This document shows positions 25,999-33,854 of a DNA stretch of 64,000 nt, in pieces. The notes under the pieces were generated by a model. That model saw nothing but the letters and a program-made list of their open reading frames with translations, was not told the DNA's origin and made no database searches. How positions within the stretch are numbered: the stretch's first letter is position 1; every line of letters starts with the position of its first letter. The position numbers and the translations under genes were made by a program. Where the stretch lies: NCBI RefSeq assembly GCF_017873415.1, contig NZ_JAGGKD010000001.1, positions 1 through 64,000 on the forward strand, given 5' to 3'. The DNA is from Methanolobus bombayensis. Lineage in GTDB: Archaea > Halobacteriota > Methanosarcinia > Methanosarcinales > Methanosarcinaceae.

Positions 25999-26958
25999 AT
26001 GATTACTATTAAGTCACCATCAAGACTTCATCTGACTCTTATTGATATGAACGCGCAACTTGGAAGAGTGGATGGAGGCGCAGGAATTTCGATAGAATCT
26101 CCACATGTTATTATATCTGCGGAGAAATCAGATACTATTGAAGTGGTGGGTGATTCTTTTCTTGCTGAAAGGATGATCGGTGCGGTAAAGCAGGTCATTC
26201 CGGAAGGCGAAGGTATTAGTCTTAAAATTGAAGAAGATATGTTGGCACATGTCGGTTTTGGATCTGGAACTCAGGCAGCACTCTCTGCTGCTGCGGCTGT
26301 TAATGAGATATATGGTCTCGGCAAGAGTGTAAGGGAACTTGCAATTGCAGTTGGACGCGGTGGAACATCCGGCATTGGGGTAGCATCATTTGAAATGGGC
26401 GGTTTCATTGTCGATGGAGGCCATAAGTTTAGTGATAAAGGTTCATTCTCGCCATCTTCTGCGAGCAGGGCAGACCCGGCTCCGGTGCTTTTCAGACATG
26501 ATTTTCCAGACTGGAATATAGTTCTTGCATTGCCTGAAACCACAGGAGCACACGATGCAAAAGAGGTCAATATTTTCCAGAAAGAGTGTCCGATTCCTCT
26601 TAGTGAGGTTCAGGAACTCTCTCATATCATTCTTATGAAAATGATGCCTGCAATTATGGAGCAGGATATCGAAGCTTTTGGTTATTGCATAAATCACATA
26701 CAAGGTCTTGGTTTTAAACAGCTAGAGGTAGCTTTACAGCATCAGGTTGTTAGAGATGTTATGACACTGATGCAGGACAACGGTGCCTATGGTGCAGGCA
26801 TGAGTTCATTCGGACCTGCTGTTTATGGAATTGTTGAAAATCCCGAAGATGCTGCATATCTACAGGAAGATGTACAGGAACTTCTTGACAAAACAATAGG
26901 TGGCAAGGTTCTGGTAACCAAGGCGAACAATACTGGTGCAGAGATCAGGAGGATTTGA
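25999..26958 (+). CDS. beta-ribofuranosylaminobenzene 5'-phosphate synthase
   Basis: Condenses 4-hydroxy- or 4-aminobenzoate with PRPP in the first committed step of tetrahydromethanopterin/sarcinapterin synthesis. GHMP-kinase fold: SPSRLHLTLIDMNAQLGRVDGG at the N-terminus, HVGFGSGTQAALSAAAA (about 77-93) as the glycine-rich loop and RGGTSGIGVASFEMGGFIVDGGH after it are all diagnostic. ATG 25999 gives the family N-terminus (MITIKSPSR); an upstream GTG at 25978 would add seven residues. Followed by nop5 with a 1-bp gap; the two appear to be one operon with flpA. Confidence 0.93.
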   Translation: MITIKSPSRLHLTLIDMNAQLGRVDGGAGISIESPHVIISAEKSDTIEVVGDSFLAERMIGAVKQVIPEGEGISLKIEEDMLAHVGFGSGTQAALSAAAAVNEIYGLGKSVRELAIAVGRGGTSGIGVASFEMGGFIVDGGHKFSDKGSFSPSSASRADPAPVLFRHDFPDWNIVLALPETTGAHDAKEVNIFQKECPIPLSEVQELSHIILMKMMPAIMEQDIEAFGYCINHIQGLGFKQLEVALQHQVVRDVMTLMQDNGAYGAGMSSFGPAVYGIVENPEDAAYLQEDVQELLDKTIGGKVLVTKANNTGAEIRRI

Positions 26959-26959
26959 A

Positions 26960-28021
26960 TTGACAGGTACGGAATTCACTGCATGGTTTGGTAAACTCAA
27001 ACTTGATGCTAATGGCGAGATAGAGGATTGCGACCTTTTCGATAAAGACCCTGAAAAGCTGGCAGAAATTGTTGTAGAGCTGCAGAATAATCCACAGTCT
27101 GTCCCGTTGCAGAGAGCTGATCTGAGAGATGCTGCACTTGAATGTGGTTTTGTTGAACTTGACGAGGATTATGATATTCTTCTCCGTGATGTATGTATCA
27201 GAGCTGCAAAGAGCCAGATATCACAGACCGATACTGATGATTCAAGGATTATCCAGGCCGTTGAAGCGCTGGATGATATTGATAAGAATGTGAATGAGTT
27301 GAGCGAGCGCCTGTTCGAGTGGTACGGAAGGTATTTCCCCGAACTTGAAATGACAGGCGAGGGGCTTGCAAACTTTGTTTCAGCCTACGGCTCCCGGACA
27401 AATGTTCCTGAAGACCATGCAATGTCAGAGAAAGCATCTCAATCAATGGGTGCTGAACTCCTGTTTGCAGATGAGGAGCTTTTGAGAACTTTTGCAAACA
27501 ACATCTGCAGTCTGTATGACACACGCCGGTATATTGAGAATTACATTAATACGAGCATGGGCTCAGTGGCACCAAACCTTTGCGAGGTTGCAGGTGCATC
27601 ACTTGGTGCCCGTCTTATGAGTATGGCAGGAAGCCTTGAAAAGCTGGCGGCTTTCCCATCCAGCACGGTTCAGGTGATTGGAGCCAACAGGGCGCTTTTC
27701 AAACATCTGCGCTCCCGTGCACCGTCCCCGAAACATGGAATTATCTTTAACAATCCAGTTATTAAGAATGCGCCCTGGTGGCAGAGAGGAAAACTTGCAA
27801 GGGCACTTGCAGCTAAGATAAGCCTTGCTGCAAGGACTGATTTCTATTCCGGTGAACTTGATCCAACTATCAAGGAAGCCCTCGATAAGAAACTGGAAAG
27901 CATAAGACAGGCTAACCCTAATCCACCGGAAAAGAAACCGGAAGCAAAACCACAGAAAAGGGGCGGCAAGCGTAAAAGCAGAGGCCGGAAGAAAAACAAA
28001 AAGTCAGGAGGTAATAACTGA
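26960..28021 (+). CDS. Nop5 (Nop56/58 homologue)
   Basis: Core scaffold of the archaeal box C/D RNP that guides rRNA/tRNA 2'-O-methylation; it binds fibrillarin, L7Ae and the guide RNA. The N-terminal domain (1-115) contacts fibrillarin, a coiled coil lies at about 115-215, and the NOP RNA-binding domain (TSMGSVAPNLCEVAGASLGARLMSMAGSLEKLA) is at about 205-237 with the following PSSTVQVIGANRALFKHLR. The tail is Lys/Arg-rich. TTG 26960 follows AGGAGGAT and is preferred over GTG 26936, which overlaps the upstream gene. The stop overlaps the flpA ATG by one base. Confidence 0.93.
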   Translation: MTGTEFTAWFGKLKLDANGEIEDCDLFDKDPEKLAEIVVELQNNPQSVPLQRADLRDAALECGFVELDEDYDILLRDVCIRAAKSQISQTDTDDSRIIQAVEALDDIDKNVNELSERLFEWYGRYFPELEMTGEGLANFVSAYGSRTNVPEDHAMSEKASQSMGAELLFADEELLRTFANNICSLYDTRRYIENYINTSMGSVAPNLCEVAGASLGARLMSMAGSLEKLAAFPSSTVQVIGANRALFKHLRSRAPSPKHGIIFNNPVIKNAPWWQRGKLARALAAKISLAARTDFYSGELDPTIKEALDKKLESIRQANPNPPEKKPEAKPQKRGGKRKSRGRKKNKKSGGNN

Positions 28022-28716
28022 TGCCGGTAAGAGAGTTATCCAGCGGAATCTATGAGCTGGACATCGATGACAGGAAGATGCTTGCGACAAAGAATATGAT
28101 TCCAGGCATGAGTGTCTACGGTGAACGTCTCATTACAGACGACGATACAGAATACCGCCAGTGGGATCCAAGCAGGAGCAAGCTCGGAGCCATGGTGCTT
28201 AAGAACTTCGATATCCCTCTTGAATCTGATTCAATAGTTCTGTACCTTGGTGCAGCTTCAGGAACAACAGTAAGTCACGTATCCGACATTCTAACAGATG
28301 GACTTGTCTATGCAGTTGAGTTTTCCCCACGCACCATGCGTGACCTTATCCAGCTCTGCGACCAGCGTCCGAACATAATTCCAATTCTTGCAGATGCCAA
28401 CAAGCCACAATCTTACGCTCAAATAGTGGAAAAAGCGGATGTAATTTTCCAGGATGTTGCTCAGCCCAACCAGGCTGAGATCGCGGCTATCAATTCAAAA
28501 TACTTCTTAGAAGAACAAGGCCACCTGATGCTCTCCATCAAGTCAAGGAGCATTGACACCGTAGCCAGCCCGAAAAAGATATTCAAGGAAGAGGTCCGCA
28601 AACTTGAAAGTGGCTTTGATATTGAGTTCGAGGTACTGGAAAGAAAAGAGCTTGATCCTTTCCATGAGGACCATCTGGGTCTGGTGGCACAGATGTTTGT
28701 GGATGATGAGGAATGA
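28021..28716 (+). CDS. flpA: fibrillarin-like 2'-O-methyltransferase
   Basis: SAM-dependent catalytic subunit of the box C/D RNP. The SAM site is VLYLGAASGTTVSHVSDI (about 75-92), followed by VYAVEFSPRTMRDL and DVIFQDVAQPNQAEI with the conserved Asp. 231 residues, full length. ATGA-type overlap with nop5 couples their translation. The last 104 bp are repeated at 30129-30232 with 7 mismatches, downstream of the DUF4143 ATPase gene, suggesting that the gene's 3' end was rebuilt when that module arrived. Confidence 0.95.
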   Translation: MPVRELSSGIYELDIDDRKMLATKNMIPGMSVYGERLITDDDTEYRQWDPSRSKLGAMVLKNFDIPLESDSIVLYLGAASGTTVSHVSDILTDGLVYAVEFSPRTMRDLIQLCDQRPNIIPILADANKPQSYAQIVEKADVIFQDVAQPNQAEIAAINSKYFLEEQGHLMLSIKSRSIDTVASPKKIFKEEVRKLESGFDIEFEVLERKELDPFHEDHLGLVAQMFVDDEE

Positions 28717-28736
28717 AGTTGTTTAAGGAACAAGTA

Positions 28737-29993
28737 TCATTCAAGCATCCATTTCCAAATCGGTTTTACAGTAATCTGCTTGCCATCAATTTCAATTTGA
28801 TCCTCTGTGTCATCTGTGAGAATAAGACCTTCACTCAGGTTATAGGCTTCCAGAGCATCAAACAATCCTTCGATTTCTCTTTTTCTTGTATCCGTATTTT
28901 CAAGGCTCTTTGTAACCTGAATAGCTTCAGAAATGTTGTAACCATTCCTGATGACAAAATCACATTCCTTATTTTCTCTATGATAGTAGATTTCAAGTTT
29001 CCTTCTTTTTAGTTCCATGAACACCATGTTCTCAAGTATTCTTCCATAGTCCTCTGATGTTCTGAAACCCAATATCTTTGCGATGGCTGTGTCTATGAAG
29101 TACACTTTTTTGTTGGAATAAACCTGCGTTTTGAGGGATGTGGAAAATCTAGGTAAAAGATATGCAAGATAACTGTTCTCAAGGTACTCGAAGTATTCTT
29201 TTACCGTAGTTGCACTGGAAAGTCCTGTCAGTTTTCTGACATTATTGTAACTTATCTCCTTTGCGATGTTGGATGCCGCAAAGTATGCTGTTGTTTTGAG
29301 TGCCTTTTCATCTTTGAGGTTGTATCTTGCAATTATGTCCCTGTAGATTATGTTCTCATAAAGCGTTTTGACATAAAGCTCATCCCGGTTCTTCACAAAT
29401 TCCGGTATTCCACCAGCTTCGATATACTCATTGAAGTGTCGTTTAAGTGTGCTTTTCTCCACAGTAGTAAGCACTTCCGGGATTGGCAGCTCGAATTTTT
29501 TGAAACGAAGGAATTCCCTGAAAGAATAAGGATATAATGAATAGCTAAGATGCCTGCCTGTGAGGTGTGTTCCCATCTCCCGGCTCAGCATGCTTGCATT
29601 AGAACCGGTGACATACACTTTCTTTCCATTATCATGAAGCCTTCTGACAAATCTCTCCCAACCACGAATGTTCTGTATCTCATCAAAAAAGTAGACGTTC
29701 CTTTCACCATACAGCTCGATGAGCAGTTCCTGCATGGTCTGAAAGTCCTCTATTGTAAAATCAAAGAGCCTCTCGTCATCAAAGTTCACAAAATAGCTTT
29801 CATTAAGATGATCTTTCCTTATCTCGTTCATGAGAGTTGATTTCCCAACTCTGCGAAGCCCTGCAACTATTGTGATAAGATCTGAATCCCTGCTCTTTAT
29901 TTCATCCAGCAGTTCCCTTTTGACCAGATCTTCAACATCTTTGATGTGGTCATTCTGCTCTTTCAGCAGGATTTTTAGTTTCTCTTTGTCCAT
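28737..29993 (-). CDS. AAA ATPase with C-terminal DUF4143
   Basis: 418 residues. Walker A is AGLRRVGKSTLMN (about 44-56), Walker B NVYFFDEIQNIRGWERF (about 97-113), and sensor VYVTGSNASMLSREMGTHLTGR (about 125-146). The C-terminal half (about 215-400) is DUF4143 with MVFMELKRRKLEIYYHRENKECDFVIR, which resembles a PD-(D/E)xK nuclease-like core (E...E-x-D). Such ATPases are common, patchily distributed and of unknown role in archaea. It is convergent with flpA and lies between two copies of the flpA 3' end. Two palindromes precede its start. No partner gene is adjacent on the same transcript. Confidence 0.88.
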   Translation of the reverse strand: MDKEKLKILLKEQNDHIKDVEDLVKRELLDEIKSRDSDLITIVAGLRRVGKSTLMNEIRKDHLNESYFVNFDDERLFDFTIEDFQTMQELLIELYGERNVYFFDEIQNIRGWERFVRRLHDNGKKVYVTGSNASMLSREMGTHLTGRHLSYSLYPYSFREFLRFKKFELPIPEVLTTVEKSTLKRHFNEYIEAGGIPEFVKNRDELYVKTLYENIIYRDIIARYNLKDEKALKTTAYFAASNIAKEISYNNVRKLTGLSSATTVKEYFEYLENSYLAYLLPRFSTSLKTQVYSNKKVYFIDTAIAKILGFRTSEDYGRILENMVFMELKRRKLEIYYHRENKECDFVIRNGYNISEAIQVTKSLENTDTRKREIEGLFDALEAYNLSEGLILTDDTEDQIEIDGKQITVKPIWKWMLE

Positions 29994-30023
29994 GTTTTAT
30001 ACTGGGGGTTCTTTGTTTATATA

Positions 30024-30046
30024 TATTTGGTTTGGTAGGCCAAATA
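30024..30046. promoter_or_regulatory. palindromic operator copy A (DUF4143 ATPase promoter)
   Basis: Arms TATTTGG and CCAAATA separated by 9 bp, matching the outer part of the perfect palindrome at 31786. It overlaps the TATATATA element (about 30018-30026) expected for the ATPase promoter on the minus strand. Confidence 0.55.
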
Positions 30047-30056
30047 AATGCATTAT

Positions 30057-30079
30057 TATTTAGTTTAGTAAACCAAATA
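30057..30079. promoter_or_regulatory. palindromic operator copy B (DUF4143 ATPase promoter)
   Basis: Arms TATTTAGTTTA and TAAACCAAATA around a central G, one mismatch in eleven pairs. The centre is 33 bp from copy A, about three helical turns, so two dimers could bind on the same face. Confidence 0.6.
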
Positions 30080-30106
30080 ATTAGTTGATGCTGATTTTAA
30101 TATCGT

Positions 30107-30232
30107 TTTGTTAAAATCTTAGAAAACAGCTTTGACATTAAGTTCGAGGTGCTGGAAAGAAAAGAGCTTGATCCTTTCCACGAGGACCATCTGGGTCTGG
30201 TGGCGAAGATGTTTGTGGACGATGAGGAATGA
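30107..30232 (+). pseudogene. flpA 3'-end remnant
   Basis: Bases 30129-30232 align without gaps to the last 104 bp of flpA (28613-28716) with 7 mismatches, mostly at third positions, including the stop codon. Conceptual translation keeps FEVLERKELDPFHEDHLG. Similarity continues weakly at protein level to about 30107 (VKILENSF versus VRKLESGF) and then stops at an in-frame TAA. No start or upstream fibrillarin sequence exists. Its TGA abuts the convergent stop of the membrane-protein gene, which suggests this copy is the original flpA end displaced by the 1.5-kb ATPase module. Confidence 0.85.
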
Positions 30233-31729
30233 TTAAGTTTCGTGGTCATCTTCTTCAGTATCTTTGACAACATGTAACACTTCATCTATCTGTTTAGTTA
30301 TCTTTCTCCATTTGAATTTTTTAATATGGTCCTTCCTTTTTATAGCTCTATCCTGCATCTCCCACATTTCCTCAATGTTTCTCTTTAAAATATTGAAACC
30401 TCTTTCACATTCTTCAGCAACTTGAGATTTTCCATTTTTTATTGCTATATTTCTTATTTCATCAAGTGCTTTTGAGACAGTTGATACAACTCCTTCACGT
30501 TCTTTATCTATCGCTTTAACTCCTATATTTTTGAGTTTTTTTGCAGCTTCTATAGCAGCTTCCACAAGTTTTTCTTCTTCTGCTTTCACTCCAACCTTTT
30601 TGATTTCGTCGACAGCAATGACTTCAATCCAATAAAGTTTCTTCTCAACTGCTATCGTTCCTACCTTCCCAAGTTCCCTTATAGCATTTATTGAACCCGT
30701 ATGAAGTCTTTTTTCAGAGGCATGAACTCCTATCTTCCCAAGTGTTTTTTCGGCTTTTTCGATAGTTATTTTAAGTTCTTCTTCCGCTGCTTTAACTCCT
30801 ATGATTCCAAGAGCAGTTACAGCATCCTTTAAAATCCAACGACGATTTTGCTTAACTGCTTCATGTCCAAGCTCTTCAAGGCAAATAATTATGGAATTTG
30901 TAGATTCTTCGTTTTTCTTGTTGATTGAATGAATTCCAAGCCTTTGTACATGTTGAAACATATAAAATGACATCTTCTTCTCTTCATGCTCATTAAAATG
31001 ATTGCTTTTGATAATGCAAGTTATGGATTTTTTTATAGCATTAATTCCGTTTTTAGCAGTTTCATAATCGTCATATAAAATAGCTCTATTTACCATGTCT
31101 ACGATTGACTGCATTGGATCCTTCTCTACAATATCTCCATCGTTTTCCAAAGCCTCAAGAATTTTTTCTTTTGTAATCTCCTCCGCCAACAACTTAATCA
31201 CAGTCGAAGGCTTCAGCAAGTCCAATGTCTTCAACATATACGGCACCAGACAAACAAAAGCAAAGAACCCCATGAAGTAAGCCACAAAAATGGCGCCCTC
31301 CATGTAGTTTCCTAAAATGCCAAGTCCAATGATTTTTGTCAATCCAAGTCCGTAGAAGATAGTAAAAATGTAAATGCAGAGAAGTATCCACATATCGGGG
31401 TTCCGTTTGTAGACATCAATGACTCTTGCAGAATAGGATTGGGCTGCGAGTTGTACGGCTACAAGGCTGAGTGTGATAACTAACGCGATGGTAGCTGCTA
31501 AACTCTGGACGAGGGCGCTGAGGAGATAGCGCTCGTTGTCGTAGTCAATGGCGTTGTTGGGGAATGTGAAATTTGGGAAAGTAAGATTGAATATTCCAAA
31601 AACGATTATGAATGCCAAGGTTATGCTTGCAAATATAGTAGCGTAGAACAGTGTTCTGTTAATCCATGCAGGTTTGTCGAAGTAATTTGCCAGATTATTG
31701 CATTTCTCTTTTAGTTTATTTGATAGCAT
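30233..31729 (-). CDS. DUF2254-like membrane protein with HEAT-like repeats
   Basis: 498 residues. Three to four membrane helices lie in about 1-180 (LFYATIFASITLAFIIVFGIF, ALVQSLAATIALVITLSLVA and two around 125-165); VAVQLAAQSYSARVIDVYKRNPDMW is the DUF2254 signature. Residues about 300-450 hold four to five repeats of about 30 residues, each with a Leu-x-x-(I/V)-Gly-(V/I)-x-Ala-x-Glu pattern, probably HEAT/ARM-like helices on the cytoplasmic side. ATG 31729 is chosen: the longer frame from 31849 would run through the palindrome at 31786-31808. The stop touches the flpA remnant. Confidence 0.65.
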   Translation of the reverse strand: MLSNKLKEKCNNLANYFDKPAWINRTLFYATIFASITLAFIIVFGIFNLTFPNFTFPNNAIDYDNERYLLSALVQSLAATIALVITLSLVAVQLAAQSYSARVIDVYKRNPDMWILLCIYIFTIFYGLGLTKIIGLGILGNYMEGAIFVAYFMGFFAFVCLVPYMLKTLDLLKPSTVIKLLAEEITKEKILEALENDGDIVEKDPMQSIVDMVNRAILYDDYETAKNGINAIKKSITCIIKSNHFNEHEEKKMSFYMFQHVQRLGIHSINKKNEESTNSIIICLEELGHEAVKQNRRWILKDAVTALGIIGVKAAEEELKITIEKAEKTLGKIGVHASEKRLHTGSINAIRELGKVGTIAVEKKLYWIEVIAVDEIKKVGVKAEEEKLVEAAIEAAKKLKNIGVKAIDKEREGVVSTVSKALDEIRNIAIKNGKSQVAEECERGFNILKRNIEEMWEMQDRAIKRKDHIKKFKWRKITKQIDEVLHVVKDTEEDDHET

Positions 31730-31785
31730 GCCCACATAAGATAAACAGTTCCAAGAAATAAAATTGTATTGTAGTATTATGTTAG

Positions 31786-31808
31786 TATTTGGTTTAGCAA
31801 ACCAAATA
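31786..31808. promoter_or_regulatory. palindromic operator copy C (DUF2254-like gene promoter)
   Basis: Perfect 10-bp arms TATTTGGTTT and AAACCAAATA around AGC, 57 bp upstream of the chosen ATG at 31729. Nearly identical to copies A and B before the DUF4143 ATPase, so one DNA-binding protein probably controls both genes. Confidence 0.65.
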
Positions 31809-31935
31809 GGTGAATAGTATCGTTTTTTAATCTTGATGCGCACCTTCAATTTTGAACGGTTAGCATCAAAACCTTTATCATCTCTACTCTCATAAATGAG
31901 ATTCTACTCAAATATGAGATTAATGTGGTAAGTCA

Positions 31936-32607
31936 ATGTATACAACAACGTCCCTTAAAGAACTGGCACTACTCGGTGCGATAGAGAAACCTGTGAAGAT
32001 ATCCTCCACTGAGTTCATGCACCATATATCCGCCAGTTCCAAGACTGCTGCAAGGGTACTCAAGCAGCTTGAAGACGATGGTTACATCTCAAGACAACTC
32101 GTAGCAGGTGGTCAGATGGTCCATCTCACAGAAGTTGGTGTCGACCTTCTCAAAAAGGAGTATGCAGATTACCAGCAGATATTCTGCAAGGACCACCCTG
32201 ATCTTGATCTATACGGAGTGGTCATAACAGGTCTAGGGGAAGGACAGTACTACATTGCAAAGGATGGTTACATGTCCCAGTTCAGGGACAAACTCGATTT
32301 CAAGCCATTCCCCGGAACACTCAATGTACGTCTCAACGATGAGAGTGCTCAGTTACGTGACAACATGGATTTCATGGAACCTCTGACAATCCATGGTTTT
32401 AACGATGGAGAAAGGAGTTTTGGTGGAGGGAAGTGCTATCCAGTTGAGATTGAAGGTATCAAGAGTGCAGTTATCATACCGGACAGGACACACTATCCGG
32501 CAGATCTACTTGAGATAATCGCACCTCTAAAACTGCGTGAAACACTCAAGCTGAATGATGGTGACGAAGTAAAGATAGTGGTGAAAAACCCGCAAAAATG
32601 CAATTGA
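31936..32607 (+). CDS. ribK: CTP-dependent riboflavin kinase with N-terminal HTH
   Basis: Archaeal RibK makes FMN from riboflavin with CTP. Residues 1-85 are a winged helix (STEFMHHISASSKTAARVLKQLEDDGYISRQ). Residues about 90-223 are the kinase, with ITGLGEGQYYIAKDGYMSQF, FKPFPGTLNVRL and the RTHYPADLLEIIAPLKLRE motif. The fused HTH suggests it senses flavin and regulates its own operon, as in other archaea. A TATA-like element (TAAATGAGATT context) is close upstream. ribB follows at once, making an FMN synthesis pair. Confidence 0.93.
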   Translation: MYTTTSLKELALLGAIEKPVKISSTEFMHHISASSKTAARVLKQLEDDGYISRQLVAGGQMVHLTEVGVDLLKKEYADYQQIFCKDHPDLDLYGVVITGLGEGQYYIAKDGYMSQFRDKLDFKPFPGTLNVRLNDESAQLRDNMDFMEPLTIHGFNDGERSFGGGKCYPVEIEGIKSAVIIPDRTHYPADLLEIIAPLKLRETLKLNDGDEVKIVVKNPQKCN

Positions 32608-32655
32608 TGATTGGAAAGTCAGGAAGAAGATAAGTGGAAGAGAGAAGTGATAATT

Positions 32656-33387
32656 ATGGGTTCAAATGCTGATTCAATTGAAAATTATAGTGAGAACATA
32701 CAGAAAGCAATCAAGGCTCTTCAGAACGGTGAGATGATCCTGCTCTTCGATTTAGAGGGTCGTGAGGCTGAAACTGACTTCACTATTGCTGCAAATGCTG
32801 TGACGCCTGATGATATCAGGTGGATGCGTAAAGACGCAGGCGGATTAATCTGTGTTGCCCTTGATTCTGATGCATCAGAAGAACTTGGTCTTCCATTCAT
32901 GGCAGACATAGTAAGGGAAGCCAATCAGTGCAGTACAGCCCTTCATAAGATCGTAGAAAAGGGTGGCGATCTTGAATATGATTCACGTTCATCTTTCTCT
33001 ATCTGGGTAAACCACAGGGATACCCGTACTGGAATTCCTGACAATGACAGGGCGCTGACAATTAACAAACTTGGTGAGATCGTTGAGAAAACACTCAATG
33101 GTGATGAGATCCATTTCGGAAACGAATTCAGAACCCCTGGTCACGTTGCAACTCTTCGTGCTGCAAAGGGACTTGTCCATGAACGCATGGGACAGACAGA
33201 ACTTTCAATTGCCCTTGCAAAGATAGCAGGGATAATTCCTGCGATGGTCGTCTGTGAGATGCTGGATGATGAAACCGGCAGAGCTCTTGAGAAGGACGAT
33301 GCAAAGCAGTACGGTAAAAATAATGACCTTGTTTTTGTTGAAGGAGAGGAAGTCGTTGAGGCATATGATATCTGGTTGAAGTCTTAA
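32656..33387 (+). CDS. ribB: 3,4-dihydroxy-2-butanone 4-phosphate synthase
   Basis: Converts ribulose 5-phosphate to the four-carbon precursor of riboflavin. Motifs DLEGREAETDFTIAA (substrate and Mg site), DAGGLICVAL and RTPGHVATLRAAKGLVHERMGQTE (about 156-179) are all visible. ATG 32656 is selected because GAAGTGAT precedes it and the product starts like other archaeal RibB; the frame is open from 32611 within the ribK-ribB gap. Cotranscribed with ribK. Confidence 0.93.
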   Translation: MGSNADSIENYSENIQKAIKALQNGEMILLFDLEGREAETDFTIAANAVTPDDIRWMRKDAGGLICVALDSDASEELGLPFMADIVREANQCSTALHKIVEKGGDLEYDSRSSFSIWVNHRDTRTGIPDNDRALTINKLGEIVEKTLNGDEIHFGNEFRTPGHVATLRAAKGLVHERMGQTELSIALAKIAGIIPAMVVCEMLDDETGRALEKDDAKQYGKNNDLVFVEGEEVVEAYDIWLKS

Positions 33388-33466
33388 TAGATTAGTTCAA
33401 ATCATTCAGAGCTTCTGTTCTCGGAAACACTAAAATACTGTAATGCATATCTAATTACAATCCTGC

Positions 33467-33541
33467 GGGATCGTAGGGTAGCCTGGTCCATCCTGTTAGG
33501 CTGGGGGTCTAGCGACTGGAGTTCAAATCTCCGCGATCCCA
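33467..33541 (+). tRNA. tRNA-Pro (GGG)
   Basis: Acceptor GGGATCG pairs with CGATCCC. The anticodon stem TTAGG/TCTAG (two G-T pairs) encloses CTGGGGG with anticodon GGG. The T arm is CTGGAG-TTCAAAT-CTCC. ACCA follows the acceptor, so CCA is encoded (33542-33544). No intron. Confidence 0.9.
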
Positions 33542-33544
33542 CCA

Positions 33545-33854
33545 TTTTCTAGTTTATCAATGAGGTATCACACGTAGTGTCATACCTCGTTTCGCGCTCC
33601 AGAAGCGTCATCTGGGTTGCAAATCTTTGAGATTTCATCATATTCCTATTGTAGTTATTACACTCTTTTTTCTCTATTTGTTCAACAATAACCAACATGT
33701 ATATATCATGTACAATTATACTATTAGTGAAATATTTGATATAGATGTCTGTGGATATTTTAATTCATGGATACCTATGCAATTCAAATAATATTGTTGT
33801 TAGGTACATTTTATTATTGAGTATAAAACAAGATTAATCTATGGAGAGGATTAT
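33545..33854. other. 310-bp intergenic region with an imperfect hairpin
   Basis: GAGGTATCACAC (33562-33573) and GTGTCATACCTC (33577-33588) form a 12-bp stem with one mismatch and a GTA loop, 20 bp after tRNA-Pro. No T tract directly follows. The rest is AT-rich with candidate promoter elements (ATTATACTATTAG, about 33715) for the large surface protein gene. No ORF is supported. Confidence 0.45.

Noticed and set aside
28021-31849. A complete integrative element after flpA
   Set aside because: No integrase, recombinase, replication gene or tRNA target is present; only the duplicated flpA end supports insertion, so it is reported as a module, not a mobile element.
31730-31849. N-terminal extension of the DUF2254-like protein to 538 residues
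   Set aside because: It would translate through the operator palindrome and the promoter region; Met at 31729 starts a normal N-terminus before the first helix.
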